From: Arthonia radiata
Lineage: Eukaryota; Ascomycota; Arthoniomycetes; Arthoniales; Arthoniaceae
Direction: 5' to 3'
DNA: 64,000 bases
Assembly (NCBI GenBank): GCA_002989075.1
Contig: PSQN01000016.1
Span: forward strand, 434,001 to 498,000
Shown here piece after piece: positions 48,881 through 59,657 of the stretch. A model generated the notes under the pieces. The model saw nothing but the letters and a program-made list of their open reading frames with translations. It searched no databases and was not told where the DNA came from. Made by a program: the position numbers and the translations under genes. Within the stretch, counting starts at the first letter, position 1. Each line of letters begins with the position of its first letter.

Positions 48881-49344
48881 CCGCCTGAGAACTGACCTGG
48901 CTAGGTCATCCGGACTGAATGACCTGACTCATCGCCAACTCTGGCCTTTGTTGATCATGTTGCGTCGCGTGCGAAAAAATTATATACAAGATCTCCTTCG
49001 ATGGTACACAGAACCTTCAAAGATTGTAGACGGAAAGAAAGCGTCACGCAGCAGCCAGTCAGGGGCTCATGGATATGCTTACGGCAGGACGGGGGGATGG
49101 CCATGAATCAATGCGCGTTTGCGGGAAGAGCATGCCAGCAGAACCGCTTCGTGTTTCAACTGTCATATCACACGGGGAAATGACGCTGGTGATCGTCAAT
49201 AGCATTTCGCTCAATGCTGCCAAACCCTCCCATCTTTAGCCTGACTTGGGGCAGGCCCTGTTCGGAACCATGAGATTGAAGGCGTGTAAGCGGCTTGTAA
49301 GAGGACAGAATGTGATTGCGCTTAATGTGGATGCTGCGGAACGT
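48881..49344. other. Intergenic, start of normal-composition DNA
   Basis: Balanced base composition. Short open frames only; nothing recognised. It lies downstream of the MFS gene and so should contain its 3' UTR. Confidence 0.5.
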
Positions 49345-50595
49345 CTAAAGCGGCTTGTGACTATCCATTCTCTTCCATTTCAACCCTCCAACGACAACAG
49401 CACTGACACCCGCCAACATGGCGCTCACGATCCATGCTCTAGTCAAAGCCCAATCGTACGCCATCAGCACTCCTTCAAGTTGGGCCTGTGGCACTGTTTC
49501 CCGCAGTTCCGTCGCTCCAATGTTCTTCAGCACATTTCCATCCACGCCCGGCACCCGATGTTTCACGTCCGCGACGAACACATTTGCAAACACGGCTTGA
49601 GCAGTCGCCAACGCAATACTGGGACCCATGTAGCCTGCTGCAAGCACGATGGAAATGCCGATACTTACGTCCCCCTTGCGCTCTTTGGTGTTCAAAGCAT
49701 CCTGGACGGCGATGATTGGCAACTGACCTCCAGTACCTGCTCCTGCGCCGGCCAGCATTTGGTAGATGACCCATTTTGCGGTCGAAGAGTTGGTTCTGAG
49801 GCTTGTGAGCAGGCCAGAGCCAAGAGTGAGGAGAACCGATCCAAGTAGCATAAAGGGGGTGTAGAAGCCTGTCTTGCCAGCCAGCGTTGCGGCCGTGAAA
49901 TTTGTGGCGATTTGCAGCGTGAGCAAGGGCAGAAGACGGTAGCCCGAGACGGTCGGAGAAACGGCCTGGACGGCCTGAAAATACAATGGGAGCTACCCGC
50001 GTTAGGGTGGTAAATGCCAAGGAGGCGCATCAAGACTTACATAGTAGACAAGCACGAAATATGCTGCGTCTAACGCTGCGCTATAGATAACTGACAGAAA
50101 GACGATTCGCATCTTTGCAATAGACGTTGGAACCATTGCTGTTTCGCCCATCCGATTTTCGATCGCTATGAAACTGCCGAAGAAAACAACAGCGAGGACA
50201 ATGAGAGCGATCGTCCTGGCATCTGACCACGTGTAACTCGATCCGCCGAATTGCAGAGCTAACAGAAGGCAGACTACGGCTCCTACTATCGTTATCAGCC
50301 CAAGATAATCGATGCGCTTGCACAGCTCCATCATGGTGCGTTCGTCCTTCTTTTCGCTGGAAGGGTGGCGGAGGCGATCTCTCCAGATGAAAAGTACTGG
50401 ACAAAGAGCAACGACGGATACGACAGGATTGATGTAGAAGCACCTGCGGTTTTTCTCAGCTCTGTGGTCCACTTCCATCCTATACATGGTACATTCGACC
50501 TACCATCGCCATGTAAGTTTGCTGCTTGCAAATGCTCCGCCAATGATCGGGCCCGTGATACCACAAATGCCATGCACCCACGAGAAGCAGCCCAT
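49345..50595 (-). CDS. MFS efflux transporter (TOXA/DHA14-like), N-terminal half missing
   Basis: Three exons on the minus strand: 50595-50504, 50443-50041 and 49992-49345, with introns 50503-50444 (60 bp) and 50040-49993 (48 bp), both GT...AG; about 380 aa from the first usable ATG. The antiporter signature of drug:H+ MFS proteins (GICGITGPIIGGAFAS, then TWRWCFYIN) lies at the very start; normally it sits after five TM helices. The rest shows the usual 14-TM C-terminal half, including YYLPLYFQAVQAVSPTVSG and YQMLAGAGAGTGGQLP. Upstream of 50,634 there is an in-frame TAA and nothing MFS-like in three frames, so roughly the first 130-150 residues are absent. It is probably a decaying or truncated gene; family membership is sure, activity doubtful. 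Divergent from the methyltransferase. Confidence 0.75.
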
Positions 50596-51042
50596 GACAA
50601 ATGGCAGCTTCTTTTTTGGACTGCAATTGATCGCTTACATACACTCAGCAGTGCCAATGTCGAGCATCTGTTGATCTGCGACAAATGGTTGGCGGCTTCA
50701 AAGGCGAGCTGTTTGCCTACAGATAGCGCCGAAATCACTCTGTATGAGCATCCAAAAGCGTGTCCGATAGGTTCAATTTTTTGGACGCCTGTCCCGCAGA
50801 TCTTCGCGGGTGATTCGCAAAGTCCAAGAAGCGGGAAAGCTCGGTTTCGATGCCGGCGAATGCACGTGGACGTTGCATGCATGCTGCAGGCCAATCAAGA
50901 TCCATGTCAGCCAGTCTTTCAGCACTCGATACATGCGCATCCGCGTTTATGGTATTAAAGAATGGCGTGATGCCTCACGTGAAAATCAGGTACTTCTTGG
51001 GATGAAAAGGTCCCTTGGGGTGATAAAGAGTCTCCCATACCA
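50596..51042. other. Intergenic between divergent MFS and methyltransferase genes
   Basis: Where the missing MFS N-terminus should be. Open frames exist on both strands (for example 50365-50958 plus, 50331-50894 minus) but none shows hydrophobic segments or a known motif. It should include the methyltransferase promoter. Confidence 0.5.
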
Positions 51043-52023
51043 GTGCCACTACCTATGGCAAGAAACCAAGATCTTGGGTTCGACATACCCAACTTTGACT
51101 GGAATGCGTACGTCAGATTTCGTCCGACATATCCAGCGTCATTGTTCAAGCAGATATATGATTACCACGCGCAACACAAGGAGTCTTCTAGGCTTGTGCA
51201 TGATGCCGGCGCGGGCGCCGGCGTTGCGTCCGAAGTCCTTGCCGAGCGATTCGATGAAGTGGCCTTGAGCGATCCTAATAAAGACTATGTCGAGGCCGCA
51301 AAGCAGCGGCTCGGACAGCTAGATCTCAGAGCAAAACTTCACTTCCACGTATCTCCAGCGGAAGATCAATCATGGCTAAGCACACGAAGCCTGGATGCAT
51401 TCACAATCTTCACGGCGATCGGGTACGCCAACCTGGAAAGGCTCATGGAAGAGCTCTCTCGAGTCATGCGACCTGGAGCAACGTTTGCGGCCGTCAACTA
51501 CAATGGCTGGCCGGCAATACTCAATAACGCAGAAGCTGCCGAGGCTTGGCTCGATTTTGGTGACGTTTGGGTACGTCGTGGCATCATGGAAGGCACACCA
51601 GCGGTGCAAAGAGGCTTTCGCGTGTCGTGGGCGGGTCATGACTGTATTGAAATGCCAGAGGCGGTGTTCGAAAAAGGTGTGGTACGCATTAAGATCAACG
51701 ACAGATTCCGGACGGAAGAAGATCTAGTAAAGCGAATGCCAGACCTAAATTTCCCGACCTCGAAAGTTGGAAGCGCGGATGTCGTCGTGAACCAGGAGGA
51801 TCTTGACAGCTGGGCAAGAGACTATACTGTTGGAGATCTGAAGCGGTTCGTTGAAACATTGGCGTATACTCCTGAAGGCCCTGTGGCAGAGACGCTTTGG
51901 CGCCGGGTCGAGCGTGCCCTCAAAGAGTCAGAAGTAAAAACGTTGCAGCTCCAGTGGTCAGCTCAGATAATCTTGGCAACCAGACGCGTGAGCTCACGGC
52001 GTAAATCATGTTGGCCGTGTTGA
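51043..52023 (+). CDS. Class I SAM-dependent methyltransferase
   Basis: Intronless, 326 aa, ATG 51043, stop TGA 52021-52023. A Rossmann-type methyltransferase. Motif I VHDAGAGAG is at residues 52-60, the acidic residue ending strand 2 is at D77 (LSDPNK), and the region ending strand 4 (SLDAFTIFTAIGY) is at 116-128 and post-I motif LSRVMRPGATFAAVNYNGWP at 138-157. The N-terminal YVRFRPTYPASLF block is shared with the fungal group around trans-aconitate methyltransferase. It probably methylates a small-molecule hydroxyl or carboxyl; the substrate is not predictable. A second Met at residue 5 is an alternative start. Cytosolic (no signal or TM). Divergent from the MFS gene and 3 kb from a P450, a common secondary-metabolism setting. 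Confidence 0.85.
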   Translation: MPLPMARNQDLGFDIPNFDWNAYVRFRPTYPASLFKQIYDYHAQHKESSRLVHDAGAGAGVASEVLAERFDEVALSDPNKDYVEAAKQRLGQLDLRAKLHFHVSPAEDQSWLSTRSLDAFTIFTAIGYANLERLMEELSRVMRPGATFAAVNYNGWPAILNNAEAAEAWLDFGDVWVRRGIMEGTPAVQRGFRVSWAGHDCIEMPEAVFEKGVVRIKINDRFRTEEDLVKRMPDLNFPTSKVGSADVVVNQEDLDSWARDYTVGDLKRFVETLAYTPEGPVAETLWRRVERALKESEVKTLQLQWSAQIILATRRVSSRRKSCWPC

Positions 52024-52708
52024 CATTGAACAACGGCGTTGCGAGCTGTTGTACGCACCCGTTCTTCGCCTCTTTGAAGTATAATCGTGTCAGTATCGTC
52101 TCCCCTAATGCCTTGTCACCTTCCATATCCTGCGCGCACACCTAATTCACGTAATTGGTTTGGAAAGCAGCGGTATGCATAGCGCACAATCGTACAGTAC
52201 TACAGTATCATTGGCTGCATGCCAGCTATAGCTCCTTAGTGCACCTACCACCGCAGGTGCCTGTAAGAACGGAACGAGCGATCACGTTCTCTTCTTTTCT
52301 CCAGCAGTTGTATTTGTGGTGAACTTTGTCACCATCGGATTGGGTCGCGAGGGGATCGAGCAGCTGAGTGCTCAAGAGAGGGTTCTGAGCAGACCTATGT
52401 TTGCTCAATAGCTGTGTCTGGCCTACTGCTACGAGGTCAGGCGATGATGCGTGCTCTCGGTCTTGCCCACAGCCACGAAGCTTGTGAGCAGCTACCATGC
52501 ACGATGATAACACTCGTCAGCGAATCTTTCCGCACCCTCGGTCATCTAACTTTCTCTGCCTTCGTACGAATAGCTCGCAGCCCGCTGTTCGACAGACTGC
52601 CTTCCCCTCCGGCTTCTTTGTCATTTCATGCCGACTTTCCATGACTGAGTTGCGATGCAGTCTTGTTCGCGGCGTGCATATATTTATATTGTGCGAGCTG
52701 TATTAGAA

Positions 52709-52840
52709 CATGTCAGCGAGGCTGGCGTCACGCCTCGACCGTGGGATGACAGGAACGAGTGAGTTCCTTGAGTTTGTCAAGCAGTCGAATCAGCCAAGAG
52801 CGAGCACCTGGCAAACTCCTGTCTCAGGGGCTCAAGTAAC
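52709..52840. repeat. Diverged direct repeat, copy 1
   Basis: Shares an ordered set of short blocks (CATGTCAGC, GTCAAGCAG, AAGAGCGAG, AGGGGCTCA) with 53,187-53,315, 478 bp downstream. No transposon ends seen. Confidence 0.5.
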
Positions 52841-53186
52841 TGAACGGCCCCGTTGTCGTCTTACCGGGCCACAGCTCGATGGACGAGTACATCGATTCCT
52901 ACGCTTGCAATGGCTTTATGGTGTTGATGCATTGTCTCAGTCGTATGCGCAGCAATGACGCTCCCAATCCGATGATGATGGAGATGACACTCACCACCGG
53001 ACTGTCGCGGAGCTCAATTCAATCCAGTTTCTTTGAATTGATATGTTCAACGTGTAAGACCACTGAATTCTTATGCCGTCGTCCCCTGGGCCGGGAAGAT
53101 TGGAGGTGCAAACCGAGCTTGACTGATTGTGTTGCAGTGCAGCAGGGTTGGCGGATGACCGTAATGTATTTCGAGCTGCGTTGACG

Positions 53187-53315
53187 CATGTCAGCCAAGC
53201 TAGCGCCATTCCTCGATTATAACAACAGAATGAGCCAATTCACTCTCCTAGCTGTCAAGCAGCCGAACCGACCAAGAGCGAGTCCAGTTCAAAGCGTGAT
53301 CATAGGGGCTCAGCA
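53187..53315. repeat. Diverged direct repeat, copy 2
   Basis: Partner of 52,709-52,840, same orientation. Similarity fades on both sides. Confidence 0.5.
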
Positions 53316-54229
53316 GCTAGAAGTGCATGCGTGCAACTTTTTAGAGCTACAGAACGTTGTGTAGAGACATCGATACCTACTAATACGGCTGCTTCTTGAT
53401 GGTGACGCATCTCTTCAGCCCACCCGTAGCGGCGACGCTTGTCAAAACTAAGGCGATGGATCAGGACCGTTGCATCCACTGAGCAACCGGATTTCATCTT
53501 TGATCGACAGCCCCTCACCATCTTCGATGAACACCTGATTACGTTTGAGTCGTTATGGAGCGATATGTGATATGTGGAGTCAAGTTTCATGTCCCGTGCT
53601 TCGACAATGCTAAATTAGTGAGATGAACTCTATCGTTAGACAAAAATCAGAGAACAAGAGAGGGTCTTCCGTGTGCATACATGAGTAGTGAGCACTTGTT
53701 TCAACTTTCCAGGCCGATTACTATCAATACATCAGGGGATGAAGCAGCCAGACAAGCGACTGACTAGGCTGCCATACAGCCTAGAAAACGCTGGATTGAC
53801 TTATCGAAATATGCTGTGAGGACGGCTTACTGAGCGATGGTGGAGTCCACTCAGGAGTCCACATAATGATCTCTATCAGCGACGAAGCTTGGGAACCTCA
53901 TAACCTTCTCAATTGCACAGGAAACATGTCAGCGCGACTCAAAGATCCCAGGCCCCTGAAAGACTCTTATTGTGAAATCCGCGTTATGGAACGAACGCTT
54001 ACCGCTTAGGCCCTCCTGCTGGACTGGAGTACTGTATGTGCTTCGAGCCTCAACGTCTTTGGCCCCAGCTGAATGTCCGTGTCCAGCTGCCCGGTAACCC
54101 GGTTCTTGCTAGTCTTCTACCCCTTCTGCTATGTAGTCGTCATCCTCAAAAAGAACAGCGTTGTATGGAACCTTCGGCCCAGGGCATGCTTTACTAGGTA
54201 GAGAAGTCTGAGCGAGGGTGGGATCCCAT

Positions 54230-55015
54230 GTTATTCGCAGAGCGAGGGTAGAAGATTGCTATGACCACACCTGCCCCAGTAAAGACGGAAGCGCGTGTCC
54301 TGCAGACTAAGGACATAAGGCTGCTACAACCACACGTGTCCGAGCAAGGACATAAGCGCACGTCCTGCAGGCCGAGGACATAAGGCTGCTACAACCACAC
54401 CTGCTCGAGCAAGGACATAAGGGCGCGTCCTGCAGACCGAGGACATAAGAGTGTTGTAAACAAACTTACTCAAGCGAGGACATTAGTGCGCGTCCTGCAG
54501 ACCGAGGACAGTAGTATCTCGTTTATTGGGCACACGTGCCTTAGCGAGGACAAAAGTGCGCGTTCTGCAGATCGAGGACAGTAGTGAGTCGCTCTCATTG
54601 AGCGCACCTGCTCCGGCAAAGACAGAAGTGCGCGTCCTGCAAACCGAGGACAGTTTCATCTCGTTCTTTGCACACACGCACTTCAGCGAGGACGGAAGCG
54701 CGTGTCCTGCAGACCGAGGACAGTAGTAAATCGCTCATTGAACACGCGTGCCTCGGCGACAGTAAAGACGCACGTTCTGTATACCGGGGACAGTAGTAGT
54801 CATTGGTTCATCGAACACACGCGCTCCAGTGAGGATAGAGATGCGCATTTTCGCAGAGTGAGGGTAGTAGTAAGGCGCTCTATAAGCACACCTGCGCCAG
54901 CGGAAGGCAGAAGCACATGCTTTTTGCGGAGCTAGGGTAGTAAGCTATTTGTCAGACAGATCTGTCCTAGTGTAGGCAGAAGTGCGTGATTCTTGCAGAG
55001 CGAGGGTAGTAAGCA
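54230..55015. repeat. Minisatellite, about 12 units of 65-75 bp
   Basis: The TGCAG anchor of the unit recurs at about 54301, 54366, 54431, 54496, 54566, 54638, 54708, 54778, 54852, 54925 and 54993, with a partial unit at 54,234. Early units are exactly 65 bp apart and later ones 68-75 bp. Each holds GAGGACA...GCGCGTCCTGCAG, so AGGAC and GTCCT alternate and can pair as hairpins. The last three units drift to a GCAGAGCGAGGGTAGTA variant. It ends 40 bp before the P450 stop codon, in its 3' flank. Confidence 0.85.
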
Positions 55016-55054
55016 TTTTGACAGAAAAAGTTGAGTACGTACGTACCCATATCT

Positions 55055-56800
55055 CTAACACCTCGGCTCCAACCAAACATCCATATCCCACTGCCTGACA
55101 AACCAACTATTTCTAACTTTCCACTCCTTCTCCGGCTCCACCAACCTCACATCATACGCCGCAAACAAGGTCGCAATGACCTTATACACCTCCAACAGCG
55201 CGACATAGCGTCCCGAGCACATGCGCTTTCCGAAGCCAAATGTCAGGTCCGTCTCCTTCATCCTGCTCACTCTGGTCTCGAACGACTCCTCGCTCTCACT
55301 CGACTGGCGCAGCCACCGCTCCGGTTTGAACTTTGCGGGCTCGGAACCGAAGACGCTGGCGTCGTGATGCACGACCATGGGGTTCATGCCGACGATAGTG
55401 CCAGCGGGTAGGAACCGGCCATCAGGGAGACGCAGGCCGGATTCAGGGACCTCGCGCTCGAGCGGCATGCCAACGGCTGGGTGCAGACGCAAGGACTCGC
55501 GAATGGAAGCGTCGAGATAGGGCAGCTGACTGGCGACTTTGTACGGTTTAGGCGAGCTATCGCGCAGACCGGCCTCGTCCAGCTCTTGTTGCAGCTTCTT
55601 CGCGCATTTAGGATGTTTACACAGGAAGTAAACAACAGCACGCAGCTCGATAGCGGTGGTGTCGCTGCCGGCGACAACATTGGACATGAGGTAGGCGATG
55701 ATTCTGGTGTCGTCGATCTCGGGGTCGCTTTCTTTGAGATCGAGGAAGATGTCGAGGAAGTCTTCTTGGGTGTCGCGGTCGTGCTTATCTTCGCCAGACA
55801 TGCGCGCGTACATCTGCTTTGCACCGTAGGCAGCCGCAGATCCGAAAGAAGGGGGGCCGATGCGGTAGAAGGGATTCTTGTCGAACAGGTGATCGAGGTA
55901 TGGCATCTGGCCGATGATGCAGAAGTAGTCGACGGCCTTCTCGCCCGTGTTGATAAGGGAGTCGATGTCGCGGGCTTCGCTCAGGAAGCCAAGCTCGCGG
56001 CTAAAGGTAACTTTGCCGATGACGTCCCAGGCATCTAATCCTGCGCCATCAGCAAACACATAAATGCGGCAGGCTAGCTCGCTAAGAATATACGCACAGT
56101 AATGGAGCCACGTGTCAATGTTGCAAGGCTTCTTCTTCGCTAAAAACTCTTCATCGAGTCGCGAGAGAAAGTGCTGGATGGTCTCATCGACTTGCGACTC
56201 AAAGCGAAGCACGCTTGTTAAGGTATACAGGCGGTTGAAGGACTTGGTCATTGTCGTATGCCAGCCTTCGTCGCGAGCACTGAACAAAGTGTGCATTACC
56301 TGTCCTCGGCCCATTGCGACATCGTTCACTTTGTAGAACGTGCTCTGCCAGCTTCGTTAGCATGCAAGTTGGTCCTTGTTGCTAACGAATCCAATGGACC
56401 ACCTCGAGCCACAGCAAGTCACGTTGTTCAAGGAACGCAAGGGTCCGCGCAATTGAAGGCGATGCGCATCAAGGCAAGGTGTTTCGAGAGTGAGGAGAGG
56501 GTAAACTTTACGAACCTTGGTCCACTTCTCCTTCGTCGAATAGATGGTCTTGATCAAGCTCGGATCACTCACGCTCACGCGATTGGGTCCTAGTCTGACC
56601 GCTGGCCCATACTGCTCATGTAGCTCGCGCGTCGTCACCTCCGTCTTCCCACCGTACACGTTGAAGAAGCTCCAGAGATTTGTGAACTTGGCCAGCCATG
56701 GGCCCGGTATGTCTTTGATTGGCGACGTTAAGGATTGAAGTACGAACGTTGCGACGATACCGCCTATAAGGGCTTCGAGTAATATAATAGCAAGGCCCAT
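55055..56800 (-). CDS. Cytochrome P450 monooxygenase (pisatin-demethylase-like)
   Basis: Two exons, 56800-56516 (95 codons) and 56344-55055, with a GT...AG intron 56515-56345 (171 bp) in phase 0; 524 aa. An N-terminal membrane anchor is at about 5-22, followed by the hinge KDIPGPW. Exon 1 ends ...STKEKWTK and exon 2 begins STFYKVNDVAMG, which fits the family across the join. Catalytic landmarks: I-helix AGSDTT at 320-325, K-helix ESLR at 378-381, PERW at 436-439, heme loop FGFGKRMCSG at 464-473 with the iron-ligand C471. All are intact and length is normal, so it should be functional. The ER-bound oxygenase needs cytochrome P450 reductase. The FSARDEGWHTTMTK and YTLTSVLRFE blocks match the benzoate/pisatin demethylase-type group; the substrate is unknown. 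Confidence 0.9.
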
Positions 56801-58199
56801 TATGCATGCGATGATGAGGGATGAGAGTGACTATTCTTTCGTTTGCACTTAGTTAGCTTCAGGTACCACAGGATCGGCGGTACCTGGTGCACAATGCTCG
56901 CTGAAAGGGTTAGCGACAGCAGTGAGGTCTTTGACCAAATCTTGACGTGGTTTCGGATTTTGCGAAGTAATGTTTCACCCTCGCAACACGTGTGGCGTAC
57001 GCAGGGCAGTTCCTTGGCAGAAGGATCCTGTGCGGCACTCTTGGCCGTCTTGAGAAGGTTCGTTGGCAGTTACAGACCTGCACGGTAAGGACTGATGTTT
57101 TGTAGAAGGTCGGGAAATCAGTCTCGTCCTTGCATCTATCGCATGTAACAGTGCTTGAAATTTGAGTTGACAGAATGTGACGGTTAATGTTTAATTGACA
57201 GCAAGGTCGTGAAGCCAAGGCCGCTTCCGGTGGACTTGCGTCGCCAAGTGGGATGAGAGTGGGCACAACAACGTCCTTGGCCAAGAGTGTAATACCGTTG
57301 GTGCTCCTTCGCTCGCTCCTTCAGAGATATGACCAAAGCTTCCTTCTCGCCCGACTTTTGGCCGGACGTGTCGGCAACTTTGACCATCTTACCTCTTCCT
57401 CGAGGTGCGCAAATTGACGTCCACAGCGGGCCATAAACCACAGACGGCAGGACTGCGGGGCATAATTAGCGAATGAGCCTTGACAACAGGCCATGCATGG
57501 GTGGCATCGGCTAGCACTAGCCGACCGCCCCCCGTGAAGTGGAACAGATGCCGGCGCCAAACTTCGCGCTACAGAATTGCGATGGGCATTCCCCTGCATT
57601 CGTCGCCTGTTGCAACGCCCGTCAACCTGTCAACCACTGGGCCCGGCTTGAGGTTGCTGGCGCAGGCAGGGAGTTGCGCGTGTTGAGGAGATGGCGGAGA
57701 TTGGCAGGGACGACGATGGCACGTCCTCTTGCGCAATGAGTCAATGACTTCTTCGAGATCTTCTCTCAGCCGTGCGTGGGCCACATTTCTAGAGCGGCGT
57801 GGTGATTGCCAGCGTCAGGGACGGCCCATCACGCTCGTCGCCCAGCGTTGAAGAGTCGATCAGCGGGTGGTGGATTTCTGACTTCTCGTGTTGAACTCTC
57901 ATGTCTCTGCACTCTTCGTACTCCATAGGTGGAATTCCTTCTTAGAGCAAGCTTCAACGTGGGCGGGAGGTCCACTTCCGGAAAAAGCAGTCGATCCTTG
58001 TCGACACGGATGCTCCTTCAGCGATCAGCACAGCCAAGGATCCAAGATCACCCCTGCCTCGCCCGCTGCGACAAGACCCTAAGGCGCATTCGGCTGCAGG
58101 CTGCTTGTCAGGGCTGATTGGATCTGGCATCCTCGTTGAGTCCTAGCATTCATTTCCCTTTCCTACGCTGCTTTGGTGTCCCAAATCGAGCTCGGCACC
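56801..58199. other. Intergenic between divergent P450 and membrane-protein genes
   Basis: 1.4 kb. Several overlapping frames of 60-124 codons on both strands, none with a recognisable domain or supported intron signals. It should contain the promoters of both divergent genes; I see no convincing motif. Confidence 0.5.
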
Positions 58200-59295
58200 A
58201 TGTCTACGAAAGCGCCCGCAGTCGTGGCATCGCTGAGCGTAATGCTCGTCCTTTCCCTGGTCGCGGTCGGCGCTCGAATATACACAAGAACGGTCATCAG
58301 GCGCGTAGCTGGCTGGGACGATGCGTTGCTTCTTCTCGGTCTTGTATGTCTTAAGTCGCTTGGCTGCTGGCAGGATGCACACTGACGCGTCTCAGGCCCT
58401 CACCGCTGCCTACTTTATCGGCATGTACGTCTGCGTCGGATACGGCTACGGACAGCGCGCGGGCGCGTTCCAGCCGTCGCAATACGTGCAAATCGTCAAG
58501 GTCGAGCTCATTGCGCAGACGTTCGCCGTCGTGGCCTTTGTACCAACGAAATGCGCTGTTGGCGCGACGATGATCAGGGTGTTTCCCGGGCGGATTCTGC
58601 ACATGGTGCTGTGGTTTCTGATGATCACTGTAACTGTCATCTTTATCCTCAACGCCATCTTCGACTTCGTCCAGTGTGACCCGCCGTCTCATATGTGGAA
58701 TCCAACCATCCCAGCGAAGTGCTGGAATCCTCTCATCTACACCAACTATTCCATCTTCACCGGCGGTGAGTGACAGAGCTCAAAGTATGCTTCTAGTTAC
58801 CGTACTGACACTGCCATAGCATGGGGCGCCCTCTTCGACTTCGCCCTCGCTGCAATTCCCTGGTGGTATGTTGCGCGTTTGCAAATGACGCTGAAAGAGC
58901 GCATCGCCATCGCGTCCGCAATGTCCCTAGGTGTCTTCGCGGGCGTTTGCGCCGTCATCAAGTCCGTGGCGTTAAAATCCCTCTCCTCGCGCACTGACTA
59001 CGCATACGACACCGTCGGAGTCATCCTCTGGTCCGCCACGGAGCTCTGTCTTATTCTCATCGCCGCGTCGATACCCACATTACGACCTTTATTGCTGAAG
59101 GTCCAGGGCAAGGATACGAGCAGGTATCAGGAGCGCCCAGCGAATTACGAGTTCCAGTCTTTTGGGACCAAGCTGAGCGGGAATGGAAGGGTCGCTGCAA
59201 CGAGATTGCCGAGTCAGACGGATAGCGAAGAGCTGGGATTGACGATGGAAGATCGGGTGCATCTAGGGGCGAGCGCAGCGAGCATGCAGCGGTAA
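58200..59295 (+). CDS. Seven-TM fungal rhodopsin-domain (SAT4/Pth11-related) integral membrane protein
   Basis: Three exons: 58200-58343, 58396-58765 and 58820-59295. Introns 58344-58395 (52 bp, GTATGT...CAG) and 58766-58819 (54 bp, GTGAGT...TAG) keep frame; 329 aa. Hydrophobic segments fit seven TM helices. Family signatures: GARIYTRTVIRRVAGWDD after TM1, QCDPPSHMWNP and KCWN in the extracellular loop with paired Cys, DFALAAIPWWYVARLQM, and the C-terminal WSATELCLILIAASIPTLRPLL. The tail after about residue 270 is hydrophilic and variable. An in-frame TTG upstream (58173) is not needed. Proteins of this family sit in the plasma membrane; some are implicated in sensing, and most have no assigned role. 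No CFEM domain is present. Confidence 0.85.
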
Positions 59296-59657
59296 CGAGG
59301 GTGGCCCGGTGGAGCGGTGTTGGAGGCTTTATCATGCTTTTATGGCACATAAAATGGGTTGTACACTGATGGGATGAGATGATCAGACCAACATAGATGG
59401 AATTCCATTGGGTAGACGCGCTGAATAAGCGGTGTCGAAAGCCTCCCCACAAAGTGTATGGTGGGACGAACCTGACGGGTGAAAAGGCTTGGCGTCGTGA
59501 ATCACAAGAGCCAGACCGGCCAATTGATTGGGACCGAAGATCGTTACGTATTGAAGACGCACGCTGACATTGTCATGCGACGACGATAGCAAGCATCTTT
59601 GTGCAGCATTTGCCCGACCGTGTGCGTGCTCGAACAAGCCTTCATAGGTCCAGCAGC
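59296..59657. other. Intergenic between convergent genes
   Basis: 362 bp of 3' flank shared by the membrane-protein gene and NUP120. Nothing recognised. Confidence 0.5.

Larger units (their letters stand above)
52024..54229. other. Gene-poor intergenic DNA with a diverged direct repeat
   Basis: 2.2 kb of normal composition. Short ORFs on both strands (up to about 100 codons) carry no recognisable domain. A 130-bp segment at about 52,709-52,840 recurs, diverged, at about 53,187-53,315; both start CATGTCAGC and share GTCAAGCAG and AAGAGCGAG. A weaker third start is at about 53,926. Confidence 0.5.

Noticed and set aside
49246-49848. 200-codon plus-strand ORF opposite the MFS gene
   Set aside because: Shadow of MFS exon 3; the minus-strand frame has clear MFS motifs and splice sites, this one has none.
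50331-50958. Two long overlapping ORFs (187 codons minus, 197 codons plus) upstream of the MFS
   Set aside because: No hydrophobic segments or motifs, and they overlap each other and the MFS exons. Not the missing MFS N-terminus.
52226-53590. Short ORFs of 70-101 codons in the methyltransferase-P450 interval
   Set aside because: Lengths expected by chance; they overlap on both strands and no motif is seen.
55481-56038. 185-codon plus-strand ORF opposite the P450
   Set aside because: Antisense shadow of the P450 coding exon.
56910-57599. Overlapping minus-strand ORFs of 85-124 codons between the P450 and the membrane-protein gene
   Set aside because: No recognised domain, no consistent splice structure, and several frames open at once in GC-rich DNA.
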